From Phocaeicola barnesiae DSM 18169 = JCM 13652 (GTDB lineage Bacteria > Bacteroidota > Bacteroidia > Bacteroidales > Bacteroidaceae): a stretch of DNA of 47,785 bases. The notes under the pieces were generated by a model. It saw nothing but the letters and a program-made list of their open reading frames with translations, was not told the DNA's origin and ran no database searches. The position numbers were made by a program, and so were the translations under genes. Below, piece after piece: positions 35,387 through 42,935 of the stretch (its first letter is position 1; every line of letters begins with the position of its first letter). The DNA lies in assembly GCF_000374585.1 (NCBI RefSeq), contig NZ_KB894663.1, positions 1 to 47,785 on the forward strand. The letters run 5' to 3'.

Positions 35387-36286
35387 ATGAAAACGATAAC
35401 CAACCCCGAAAGACTGGTCAGCGTCCCGTTCAGCAAGACACGTTGCGGCGTGGACTTCTACATCAACACAGGCGAGAGCAAGGACATCTGTGGTGTCTTG
35501 ACCGAGCACCGGACGTTCAAGACGGATTTTTTCAGTTTCTATTTCTTTCGCCGCGCCAATGGCTATGTGCTGTTAAACTTCCGCAAAATAGAATTACGGG
35601 ACGATATGGTGCTCCTCCTGTCGCCGCACCAGCAACAGGAATGGCACGTGGACGAAGCGGAACTGGACTACACTTTCCTTATCTTCCGCGAGGACTTTAT
35701 GCGCACGTTCATCGCCGACAAGTTCTTCGTCTATCGCCTGCTGTATTATTATCAGACCGACACGCCACCGTACCTGTTTGCCGCGCCGGAAGAACTGGCG
35801 GAATATATGCGCCTCTTGGGGAAGATAAAACAGGAGCTGCTGCATCCTGTGGCAGACACTTACAACCTTATCGTATCTGTGCTTTACTATCTGTTGGTGG
35901 TTATCAACCGGGCATACGCCAAAACTTACCGTCTGCCGGTCGAAGTGCCGAAGAACAATTATGCATTCCAGTTCAAGGACTTGCTCGAAAAGCATATCCA
36001 CACCGTGCAGCGTGTTCAGGAATATGCCGATATACTCCGCGTGAGCCGTATTACTCTGAACAATTCTGTAATGGCGCAGTTCGGCGTGTCCGCCACCCAT
36101 CTGCTCAAACAACGCTTGTTGGAGGAATTGAAAAACGAGCTGTTGTTCTCCGACCGCAACGTGAGCCAGTTGGCGGACGAGTTCCACTTTTCCGACCCCA
36201 GCCATCTGATGCGTTTCTTCAAGCAACAGACGGGAAAGACGTTTACGCAATATATCACGGACTACCAAAAGGGGATTTACGAGTAA
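35387..36286 (+). CDS. AraC family transcriptional regulator (second paralogue)
   Basis: The 299-residue protein has the N-terminal region TRCGVDFYINTGES, and its C-terminal double HTH (about 200-295) has VQEYADILRVSRITLNNSV and VSQLADEFHFSDPSHLMRFFKQ. It is paralogous to 32672-33586. It is divergent from the MBL/radical SAM operon, a classic regulator-target layout. A non-coding repeat region follows. Confidence 0.9.
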   Translation: MKTITNPERLVSVPFSKTRCGVDFYINTGESKDICGVLTEHRTFKTDFFSFYFFRRANGYVLLNFRKIELRDDMVLLLSPHQQQEWHVDEAELDYTFLIFREDFMRTFIADKFFVYRLLYYYQTDTPPYLFAAPEELAEYMRLLGKIKQELLHPVADTYNLIVSVLYYLLVVINRAYAKTYRLPVEVPKNNYAFQFKDLLEKHIHTVQRVQEYADILRVSRITLNNSVMAQFGVSATHLLKQRLLEELKNELLFSDRNVSQLADEFHFSDPSHLMRFFKQQTGKTFTQYITDYQKGIYE

Positions 36287-36480
36287 TCCGTCCCAATAAG
36301 CGTTGGAAACTGCATCGACAATATCAATCCGTCAAGATAAGCACCGTCGACGGGTGACGAAACCATTAATCGGCACGGATAAGCACTAAATACGGCGACG
36401 ACAGTCCTCGCGAACTTGGAGAACCACTGTCGTCGCTGACGACAACGCCAATCGGTGTGGATTATCATTTTCGTAGGCTT
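36287..36480. repeat. Variable hairpin region after the second araC gene
   Basis: This gene-free stretch has pairs such as CGACGACAGT/ACTGTCGTCG (about 36403-36446) and several GATAAGCAC repeats. It resembles the hairpin region after the HU-like gene in character, though not in exact sequence. On the minus strand it lies just beyond the palindrome array, the place the HU gene occupies in copy A. Confidence 0.5.
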
Positions 36481-36486
36481 ACATCA

Positions 36487-36630
36487 CATCCGGGATGAGC
36501 CTACCAAAGGTCGGACCTTTGATACCCTAAGTCCGGAACTTAGGCCACCTCTGTTCCGTACTTAGGTAGGCTCGCTTCCGGAGGGCGTGCGGGACGGGTT
36601 AAACGTTGCCGTAAGATAGGAAGATTTTTT
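36487..36630 (-). repeat. Array of ~22-bp-phased palindromes plus promoter-like block, copy B (inverted)
   Basis: Palindromes are centred near 36492, 36513, 36535, 36557 and 36579, 21-22 bp apart. The clearest are CAAAGGTC-G-GACCTTTG (36505-36521) and CCTAAGT-CCGGA-ACTTAGG (36526-36544). Beyond them the minus strand reads AAAAATCTTCCTATCTTACGG, almost the same as the block before array A. The whole is thus an inverted copy of the A layout. Confidence 0.7.
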
Positions 36631-36642
36631 GACGTGGGCAAG

Positions 36643-37176
36643 CTATTTATCGGTCTTGCTCAAATTGTCTAACATCTTTTTCAGATTGGCGGCGTTTTCC
36701 TCATCAGAGATAGTCGGGTCTTTCAAGAAACGGGAGCAAGGAAGCTCCGTACACTTGCCGCAATTATGCTGATGCTTCTTGTTCACGCAGCAATCATACA
36801 CACGGCAGCAGTCATCGCCCGTATATTGCAGCCAAAAGACTTTCCCTTTAATCTTCCGACATCCGGCGCATTGCAAGGGAAACAGACCGCACTCCACGCA
36901 GATAGCCCCGCAAGGCGACACCTCGACATATTCGTCTTTCCAATGCCACCAATGGCATTTCATCGGGTCGGGATTTTCTGTATTCACAAAATACTCGACG
37001 GCACGATACAGGTAAAGTTGGCAACGGTCGAGGGTGCATCCGCGCAAGGCGCATTCTTCGGCATACAGTTCGTCTGCGCTCTTGCCTTTCAGGGATTCGA
37101 TGGTTGTATAGCCCATCGCTATCAAGTCTTGTTCGGTCGTTTCGCCGACGTTGGGGATTTTTCGGAGTTCGCTCAT
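36643..37176 (-). CDS. Cdd1-type helix-hairpin-helix/DUF3795 fusion protein
   Basis: The 177-residue protein begins MSELRKIPNVGETTEQDLIAMGY, a Cdd1 (pathogenicity locus) helix-hairpin-helix domain. It then has a Cys-rich region of the DUF3795 type (CGAICVECGLFPLQCAGCRKI and DDCCRVYDCC). The 15 or so cysteines suggest metal or Fe-S binding. I chose ATG 37176 because the upstream codons belong to the repeated promoter. The function of either domain is unknown. Confidence 0.78.
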   Translation of the reverse strand: MSELRKIPNVGETTEQDLIAMGYTTIESLKGKSADELYAEECALRGCTLDRCQLYLYRAVEYFVNTENPDPMKCHWWHWKDEYVEVSPCGAICVECGLFPLQCAGCRKIKGKVFWLQYTGDDCCRVYDCCVNKKHQHNCGKCTELPCSRFLKDPTISDEENAANLKKMLDNLSKTDK

Positions 37177-37202
37177 ATTGCAATGTTTTCTGTTGATGTT
37201 TG

Positions 37203-37236
37203 CGAAGATAAAGAAAATCGGGGAGCGGGGGGCAAG
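37203..37236 (-). promoter_or_regulatory. GC-rich-spacer promoter, copy 2 (Cdd1-DUF3795 gene)
   Basis: On the minus strand CTTG (37233-37236), a 22-base spacer with CCCCGCTCCCCGATTTTC, and TATCTTCG (37203-37210) lie 26 bases before the start codon. The spacer is two bases longer than in the other copies. Confidence 0.65.
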
Positions 37237-37322
37237 GATCATTCTCTTGCTACTTGAATAAGGTAATGATTTCCCCGTCTGCCGCTCGGCTATGATAATC
37301 GGGGTCGCGTCATATCTAACCT

Positions 37323-37568
37323 TCAACAGTTGTTTTGCAATAATGCGCCAACAGCGGTAATAAACGCTTCGGCTTTGGGCATCAGTTCATCAATCTCTTC
37401 TTCGCTTGAATAAGCGAAATCATCGTAATCACTGCTATGCCTACGTTCGAAAAGCAAAGAAAAAGTGCGCCCTATTTCCCGGGATAAACGTCCGGTAGCT
37501 ACAAAGTGCATCCCTAACATCTGTTTGACTCCGGCGTGAGTGCCGGGATTATAACACAATTCCTTCAT
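37323..37568 (-). pseudogene. N-terminally shortened HEPN-domain protein
   Basis: The 81-residue frame reads GTHAGVKQMLGMHFVATGRLSREIGRTFSLLFERRHSSDYDDF, the second half of the MNT-associated HEPN fold. About 50-60 residues with the first helices are missing. The start overlaps the MNT gene by 20 bases in another frame, so a deletion seems to have joined the MNT end to mid-HEPN. Normal HEPN partners have about 130 residues. It may be inactive, or expressed as a stub. Confidence 0.7.
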
Positions 37569-37863
37569 TCATTACATTGACGTGGAACGGCGTGCGGAAA
37601 GGCAGGCTGTCCCACATTTTCTTCAGCAAGACACGTGCGTTAATCTGTACGCCGGTCTCAATCTCTATGTCATAAAGGGGGGCGATAATGCGGTCTTCCT
37701 CTTGGATGCTGAGTTTGTTGCCATCCACCAAGACCAACAAGTCAATGTCACTGTCGGGACGGGCATCCCCTCGCGCTTCGCTTCCATACAAGATGGTTTG
37801 GGCGTTGGGCGCCACTTGTGCCAATGCCTCCTGTATCCGTTTTACAATTTGTGGACGTTTCAT
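37549..37863 (-). CDS. MNT-type minimal nucleotidyltransferase
   Basis: The 104-residue protein has the nucleotidyltransferase signature GSEARGDARPDSDIDLLV at about residues 28-45, with the two metal-binding Asp. MNT antitoxins of this kind are known to AMPylate and silence HEPN RNases. The overlapping downstream HEPN gene confirms the module. Length is normal. It starts downstream of the third GC-rich-spacer promoter. Confidence 0.88.
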   Translation of the reverse strand: MKRPQIVKRIQEALAQVAPNAQTILYGSEARGDARPDSDIDLLVLVDGNKLSIQEEDRIIAPLYDIEIETGVQINARVLLKKMWDSLPFRTPFHVNVMNEGIVL

Positions 37864-37887
37864 CTTCTTCTTTTCTTATGTTTATTG

Positions 37888-37947
37888 CAAAGATAAGGAA
37901 AATCGGGGAGCGGGGCAAGGTTTCTATCTCTTCTTTTATCAAAATGG
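37888..37947 (-). promoter_or_regulatory. GC-rich-spacer promoter, copy 3, with CCATTTTGATAA motif (MNT/HEPN)
   Basis: On the minus strand CCATTTTGATAA (37936-37947) lies 16 bases upstream of CTTG (37916-37919). A 20-base spacer with CCCCGCTCCCCGATTTTC and a perfect -7 box TATCTTTG (37888-37895) follow. The motif also faces the divergent sirtuin operon. Confidence 0.72.
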
Positions 37948-37993
37948 TAGCATACGGCTATGGATTGGTAGCGGCTGTTTCTTGCGATGCCTG

Positions 37994-38001
37994 TACTTTT
38001 G
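37994..38001 (+). promoter_or_regulatory. -7 box of the sirtuin-Fic operon
   Basis: TACTTTTG matches TAnnTTTG, 29 bases before the start codon. The -33 region is not consensus. AAAGGAGA at 38015-38022 is a good ribosome-binding site for the first gene. Confidence 0.55.
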
Positions 38002-38030
38002 CACCGGACTAATCAAAGGAGATTTTCAAT

Positions 38031-38933
38031 ATGGTTTCAAAAGAAAAGATTGAGTTGTTGAGGCAGAAGATAGACGAGGCGGATGCCATCGTGGTGGGCG
38101 GAGCGTCGGGAATGTCTGCCGCATCGGGCTTCGTGTTCTACTATCAGGAGGACGATGTGTTCCGCCGTATGGCAGGAGGTCTGGCCGAGAAATACGACCG
38201 GCACAATATGTTCGACCTGTTCTATGACCGCCGCCCCTCGCGTGGCGAACAATGGGCGTTGATGCTGCGCGTCATACACTACATATATGAATGCTATACA
38301 GGCGAGACTTATACAGACTTGGCGGAACTGCTCAAAGGGAAGGATTACTATATTGCTACGACCAATCAGGACGCGCAATTCTATCGTGTGTTCCCTGCCG
38401 GGCGCATCACGCGCATACAAGGCGATTGGCGGTACTGGCAGTGCAGCCGTCCGTGCCACGACGAGATATATGACAATAAGGAAAAGGTTTATCGGCTTGT
38501 CCGGGAAATCATGGATGATGCCTTGCCCGATGAACTCATACCCCGCTGCCCGCATTGCGGCAAGGAGTTGGCTCCGTGGGTGCGTGGTTACACCTTCCTT
38601 GAAGGCGAATATTACCAACGGGAGATGAAACGGTATCTCGATTTCCTCCGCGCCAACTCGCGGCGCAAGGTGCTTTTCCTTGAACTCGGTGTGGGGATGA
38701 TGACCCCGATGTTCATCAAGGAGCCGTTTATGAATATGACCTACCAGTTCCCGAATGCTTTCTATGCCACCGTCAACCCCCAACACGCCATTATCCCGAA
38801 AGAGATTGCAAGGAAAAGCCTTGCCATTAGCGATGATATTGCCGTTACGCTGAAACAACTGTTGGGCAAATCCACGGCTGGAATGAAAGCATTTGATGCA
38901 AAAGAAGCGTTTAACCCGTCAAGAGTATATTGA
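38031..38933 (+). CDS. Sir2-like protein with SirTM-type active site
   Basis: The 300-residue protein has a Sir2 NAD-binding start VVGGASGMSAASGF (residues 21-34), the TTNQD strand (110-114) and four zinc cysteines (CSRPC 138-142, CPHC 173-176). The usual catalytic His is Gln130 (RIQGDW), and Asn112 lies 18 residues before it. This is the Asn/Gln arrangement known from SirTM sirtuins, which are protein ADP-ribosyltransferases. SirTM operons usually include a macrodomain and a GcvH-like protein, which are absent here. It is cotranscribed with a second sirtuin and a Fic protein. Confidence 0.82.
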   Translation: MVSKEKIELLRQKIDEADAIVVGGASGMSAASGFVFYYQEDDVFRRMAGGLAEKYDRHNMFDLFYDRRPSRGEQWALMLRVIHYIYECYTGETYTDLAELLKGKDYYIATTNQDAQFYRVFPAGRITRIQGDWRYWQCSRPCHDEIYDNKEKVYRLVREIMDDALPDELIPRCPHCGKELAPWVRGYTFLEGEYYQREMKRYLDFLRANSRRKVLFLELGVGMMTPMFIKEPFMNMTYQFPNAFYATVNPQHAIIPKEIARKSLAISDDIAVTLKQLLGKSTAGMKAFDAKEAFNPSRVY

Positions 38934-38934
38934 T

Positions 38935-39618
38935 ATGACAGAGATACAGAGAGCCGCCCAAGCCATCAAGGATGCCGATGCCTTGCTCATCGGCGCAAGC
39001 AACGGATTGTCCATCGCCGAGGGTTATCACATTTTCGCCAATAACGAGATGTTCCGCCGCCAGTTCGGCGACATCCAACAGAAATACGGCATACGCAGTG
39101 TCATTGAAGGATGTTTTTATCCCTACCCGAACGAGAAAGACCGTCAGGAGTTCCTGAACCGTTTGGTACAGCATTGGGTAACAAATTACCGTCCCTCGCA
39201 AGTAATGAAAGACCTGCTTGCCGTAGCCGGCGATAAGGACTACTTCATTCTTACATCCAATGCCGATACACATCTGGAACTGTCAGGTTTCGTGGCAGAA
39301 AAGGTGTTCGAGGTGGAAGGCACTTTCGAGGATATGCTGCATAACCGCCCGATGCAAAACAAGAGTCAAGAAGCCAATGCTTTCCTCAATCGTTATCACG
39401 GCAAGCGGCTCGCCATTCTCGAACTGGGCATAGGCAGCCGAAACCGTCTGATAAAGCTGCCGCTGATGCAACTGGCGGCACGTGAACCGCAAGCCACATA
39501 TATCACGCTGAATCTCGCACAGGAATTGTATATTCCCGATGAGATAGCACATCAATCCATTGGGCTGGCTGGGGATATTGCCCTCACGCTTAGGGAATTG
39601 AAGGAGAAATTGGTATGA
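38935..39618 (+). CDS. Degenerate Sir2-like protein without zinc cysteines
   Basis: The 227-residue protein matches the first sirtuin's Rossmann parts: LLIGASNGLSIAEGYHIFANNEMF (residues 17-40), LTSNADTHLE (106-115), and the C-terminal LELGIGSRNRLIKLPLM. The catalytic position is Glu (FEVEGTF), and the four zinc cysteines are gone, so the small domain is reduced. It may bind NAD without deacylating, or act as a partner of the first protein. ATG 38935 follows the previous stop by one base. Confidence 0.78.
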   Translation: MTEIQRAAQAIKDADALLIGASNGLSIAEGYHIFANNEMFRRQFGDIQQKYGIRSVIEGCFYPYPNEKDRQEFLNRLVQHWVTNYRPSQVMKDLLAVAGDKDYFILTSNADTHLELSGFVAEKVFEVEGTFEDMLHNRPMQNKSQEANAFLNRYHGKRLAILELGIGSRNRLIKLPLMQLAAREPQATYITLNLAQELYIPDEIAHQSIGLAGDIALTLRELKEKLV

Positions 39619-40445
39619 GGAGTTATCGTAAACATTTGTCGGGAGAAGCGGCTTTCAAGTCGTTTGTCCCGATGCCCCTTTCAGAAATACAGGTTATCCA
39701 TACGGAGGAATTGGATAAGCTGATAATGGAAACGGAAAGCGCAATGCAGCAATTCAATGATGACGCTTCACAACTTTCCGAGGAACAGATTGAGCAATTG
39801 ATGCGGCAGGAAGCGGAAAATTCCTGCAAACTGGCTTTGGGTGAACAGCCTTTGTCTTTTGGTTTTATGCCGGATGCGGATAGTGCGCTGGAAGAAGATA
39901 CGGACAATCTGCTGAAAGCCACTTCCTACGCCATTGAAGCGATGGATGAATTGCCGTTGAGCACCCGTCTGTTGAAAAACGCCCATTATCTGATGTGCTA
40001 TAGTGAAAGGTATGCAAAGAAATATCCGGGAGAGTTCCGCACATCTCCTGTTTGGATTGGTTGGAAAGGGAACGGACTGAAAGACGCTATGTTTGTTCCG
40101 CCCGTGTATGATGATATGATTGAAGCCTTTTCCGACCTTGAACGTTACATCAATTATGAAGATTTAGAGAATGTATTTGTACGAGCCGCTTTGATACACT
40201 ATCAGTTTGAAATGATACATCCCTTCATTGACGGGAATGGCAGAGTTGGACGGCTGCTCAACACATTGTACCTGATGGAGCAGCATGTTCTCAAATGCCC
40301 GGTTCTGCAACTATCCAATGTATTGAAGAAAAGTATTCTTGGATATTATATGGGAATACAGCATGTCAATGAGACGGGAACGTACAATGATTGGCTGCGC
40401 TTTTATTTGAATGCGATTAAATCAGCGACTTCAATCACCTGCTAA
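39615..40445 (+). CDS. Fic-domain protein, C-terminally shortened
   Basis: The 276-residue protein has a Fic_N region (FKSFVPMPLSEIQV) and the complete Fic motif HPFIDGNGRVGR at 202-213, as used by AMP-transferring Fic enzymes. Its start overlaps the second sirtuin stop by four bases (ATGA). The region where class II Fic proteins carry the inhibitory S/TxxxE(G/N) motif reads NSCKLALGE (69-77), with no Glu at the expected place. Typical relatives have about 370 residues with a winged-helix tail. Here the frame ends abruptly at a mosaic junction near 40445. Confidence 0.85.
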   Translation: MRSYRKHLSGEAAFKSFVPMPLSEIQVIHTEELDKLIMETESAMQQFNDDASQLSEEQIEQLMRQEAENSCKLALGEQPLSFGFMPDADSALEEDTDNLLKATSYAIEAMDELPLSTRLLKNAHYLMCYSERYAKKYPGEFRTSPVWIGWKGNGLKDAMFVPPVYDDMIEAFSDLERYINYEDLENVFVRAALIHYQFEMIHPFIDGNGRVGRLLNTLYLMEQHVLKCPVLQLSNVLKKSILGYYMGIQHVNETGTYNDWLRFYLNAIKSATSITC

Positions 40446-40557
40446 AAACGCCAATTGCTGCCAAATGCTTCCACGAAACTGCCAACCCATTGTTTGATGC
40501 GCAATACCCCTTTACTTTGCAGGCAAAACCGAGTATCAACATTAAAAAGTATCGACA

Positions 40558-40854
40558 ATGGAAGTTTTAATTATTCAGAAAGAGGCGTTCGAGGAAATGG
40601 CGGCGAAGTTCTGCCGTTTCACGGAACGGGTGGATGCCATCCTCGCCAAGCAGGGAGGCAAGTCATTGAATGCGTGGATGGACAACCAAGAAGTCTGCCG
40701 ACAGCTTAACATCAGTCCGCGAACCTTACAGACGTTGTGCGACAACGGCACGTTGGCTTATTCGCAAATCAACCACAAGGTGTTTTACAAGCCGGAGGAC
40801 GTGATGCGCATCGTCAAGCCCGTAGAAAACAGACGAAAAAATCCGGCTACCTAA
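40558..40854 (+). CDS. Excisionase-like helix-turn-helix protein 1
   Basis: The 98-residue protein has a helix-turn-helix of the MerR/excisionase kind (WMDNQEVCRQLNISPRTLQTLCDNGTL) followed by HKVFYKPEDVMRIV. Pairs of such small proteins near an integrase are standard in Bacteroidales mobile elements, where they act as excision factors or regulators. Confidence 0.85.
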   Translation: MEVLIIQKEAFEEMAAKFCRFTERVDAILAKQGGKSLNAWMDNQEVCRQLNISPRTLQTLCDNGTLAYSQINHKVFYKPEDVMRIVKPVENRRKNPAT

Positions 40855-40883
40855 TAGAAATATCCACTAAATCCAATGTAGCT

Positions 40884-41177
40884 ATGAGCGAAATGATTAC
40901 CAAGAGCCATGCGCTGGTCGCCCAATTCGGCGACACGCTTGACCGTCTGCTGGACGGCATTGAGAACTTTGTGGCAAACAGCCGTCCGACTTTGGGCGGT
41001 GAACGCTTCCTGACGGACAGGGAGGTTTCGGCACGACTGAAAGTGAGCCGCCGCACCTTGCAGGACTACCGCAACACCGGAATGATAGCCTACTACCAGT
41101 TGGGTGGCAAGATTCTCTACAAGGAATCGGACATCGAGCGGATGCTTGCCGCCAATTACCGGGAAGCGTTCAGATAG
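40884..41177 (+). CDS. Excisionase-like helix-turn-helix protein 2
   Basis: The 97-residue protein has FLTDREVSARLKVSRRTLQDYRNTGMI and GGKILYKESDIERML, the same fold as its neighbour. ATG 40884 gives MSEMITKSHALVAQF, the usual start. It is transcribed with the first gene, and a perfect hairpin follows. Confidence 0.87.
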   Translation: MSEMITKSHALVAQFGDTLDRLLDGIENFVANSRPTLGGERFLTDREVSARLKVSRRTLQDYRNTGMIAYYQLGGKILYKESDIERMLAANYREAFR

Positions 41178-41186
41178 CATCATAAA

Positions 41187-41223
41187 AAGGAATACGACCA
41201 GAGGACATCAGGTCGTATTCCTT
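41187..41223. terminator. Bidirectional terminator between the HTH and RhuM-like genes
   Basis: AAGGAATACGACC (41187-41199) and GGTCGTATTCCTT (41211-41223) are perfect 13-bp complements. The A-run at 41184-41188 becomes a T-run on the minus strand. Confidence 0.88.
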
Positions 41224-41250
41224 ACCGTGTCTGGTCGTATATCCTTTGTA

Positions 41251-41634
41251 TCAACAGCTATACTCCTTCCTAGAATATGCCACTGGCGAAAAGGACAAAC
41301 ATAGAGGTTCTTTCCGACTGGCGGCATACAGTTTCCCCATGACAAACCGCCTGAATGCCATGCACTCCTTAGTCCGCAGCCGAAAGGCAACGGCAATCAC
41401 CATTTCAAGACTGTACACATCATAGCTTATCCCGTTGTCCTGCCTGACGTAGCGCATGGTGTCGCTTTCCAACAACTCCATGTTCTTGTAAATGGTATGG
41501 ATAGCCCTGCGGATGTCGCAACCGAACACATTGAACGCATCGGACATTTCCTGCTGCGTCATCCATACGGGAACGGTCGGAATAGTGACCGCACCGTTTT
41601 CGTTGATTGTGATAATTCCACGTTCCATAGTCAT
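41251..41634 (-). CDS. RhuM-like N-terminal domain protein
   Basis: The 127-residue protein has VWMTQQEMSDAFNVFGCDIRRAIHTIY and YDVYSLEMVIAVAFRLRT, like the helix-turn-helix-type N-terminal region of RhuM/Fic-associated proteins. Function is unknown. Its start overlaps the integrase stop by four bases (ATGA), so it is coupled to the integrase. It is paralogous to 43163-43534. Confidence 0.65.
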   Translation of the reverse strand: MTMERGIITINENGAVTIPTVPVWMTQQEMSDAFNVFGCDIRRAIHTIYKNMELLESDTMRYVRQDNGISYDVYSLEMVIAVAFRLRTKECMAFRRFVMGKLYAASRKEPLCLSFSPVAYSRKEYSC

Positions 41635-42893
41635 TTCCCAATTTGCTCATTATTTAAGTCTGTTTCTTTTGGCAATCCTTGCCTTTTGTACCATTTGCCT
41701 GTTCCGTACATCATTCTGACCGCCATCAGGTTGTCCATGTCCTTGGATATCTTCTTGTCCGTCACTTCCGCGTACCGTTGGGTAGTTCTTATGCCTGAAT
41801 GCCCCATCATTTTGGCGATGCTCTCGATGGGTATGCCCTCTGAAATTAAGAACGTTCCGAAGGAGTGCCGACTTTGGTGGTAGGACAAGTTTTCTTTACG
41901 TCCTATCGCAACGCCCAGCTCGTGTATCTCGAACCACATTTCGTCACGACTCGGAAGCGGGAACACGGGCTTGGTGTCGTCCGTGGTGTTGTAGAGGTCG
42001 AGTATCTGTTCGGCTATCGGGTGCAGGGGGATGAACGCCTCCACGTTGGTCTTCTTGCGGTTGATGCGGATGTAACGCCTGCCGTCGGCAGTCCTGCCGA
42101 TGTGGTGCGGATGAAGCAGCATGGTGTCCACATACGCCAATCCCGTGAACGTTGAAAACAAGAACGCCCTGCGCCCCAGCTCCTGCAACGGGTCGAGCAT
42201 CGGGGTTTCAAGGATGGCTTTCAGTTCGGCACGGCTGATGTGCCTGTGCTTCGGCGTGGGCTTCTTCTCGTATTCCATGTCCTCCAACGGGTTGGCTCGG
42301 AGTATCTCGTAGTCCACTGCGAGGTACACCAGCTTGCTCAGCCAACAGAGGCACTTGTTGATTTGCTGTGCGCTGAAATTCTTGTTGCGCTTCATGAATG
42401 CCTTGTAGGAACTGCCGAAGTCCTCCGTGATGTCGGTGAACTCGATGTCCTCCTTGCCCAATGAAGTGAGGTATTCTTTCAGGTATTTCTGGTAATACCC
42501 CGAATGGCGGTAGGTGGACGTGGAGTTTATCTCCTTTGAACGGGCAAGCAGCCGCTCGCGTTCCCTTTCACCCATCTGCAACAGCTTGGTGGGGATGACC
42601 GCCCTTTTCGCCAACGTGTTCTTGAGCAGTTCGGCGCTCACCACGTTCTGTTTCTTCAAAATTTCATCGTAGGCAAGCCCTACGGACTTGCGGAACTCCT
42701 GCAGGCGGTTGTTCTCTCTGACGGTACGGATGGTTCCTGTCTTGCTGTTCCAATCCTCCGGACGGCAATAAATGCCCGTCGCCATCGTGGAACTCTTGCC
42801 GTCAACAGTGATACGGCAAAGGACGGCGGTCGTACCGTCCGCTTTCACCTTGTTTCTGTTAATATACGGTAATATGGAAAATGTACTGCGCAT
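41631..42893 (-). CDS. Tyrosine recombinase (site-specific integrase), complete
   Basis: The 420-residue protein has the SAM-like core-binding region (about 130-230) and the catalytic C-terminus with SYHQSRHSFGTF (H-x-x-R), MMGHSGIRTTQRYAEV (final Tyr) and LHP. At the first catalytic Arg position it reads TGLAYVD, so that Arg is replaced as in IntDOT-type enzymes. This one is full length and presumably active, unlike the copy at 28003. Confidence 0.92.
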   Translation of the reverse strand: MRSTFSILPYINRNKVKADGTTAVLCRITVDGKSSTMATGIYCRPEDWNSKTGTIRTVRENNRLQEFRKSVGLAYDEILKKQNVVSAELLKNTLAKRAVIPTKLLQMGERERERLLARSKEINSTSTYRHSGYYQKYLKEYLTSLGKEDIEFTDITEDFGSSYKAFMKRNKNFSAQQINKCLCWLSKLVYLAVDYEILRANPLEDMEYEKKPTPKHRHISRAELKAILETPMLDPLQELGRRAFLFSTFTGLAYVDTMLLHPHHIGRTADGRRYIRINRKKTNVEAFIPLHPIAEQILDLYNTTDDTKPVFPLPSRDEMWFEIHELGVAIGRKENLSYHQSRHSFGTFLISEGIPIESIAKMMGHSGIRTTQRYAEVTDKKISKDMDNLMAVRMMYGTGKWYKRQGLPKETDLNNEQIGK

Positions 42894-42935
42894 AGCTATG
42901 ATATTTTGGGGGCTATTGAATTGAATTTAATTTGA

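Noticed and set aside
35302..36357. 351-codon plus-strand frame overlapping the second araC gene
   Set aside because: The frame at 35387-36286 carries the AraC HTH. This one is a frame-shifted shadow rich in Arg, Pro and Gly.
31341..36583. CRISPR array as explanation for the 22-bp-phased repeats
   Set aside because: Units are self-complementary palindromes with 3-5 base gaps, not constant repeats with long unique spacers, and no cas gene is nearby.
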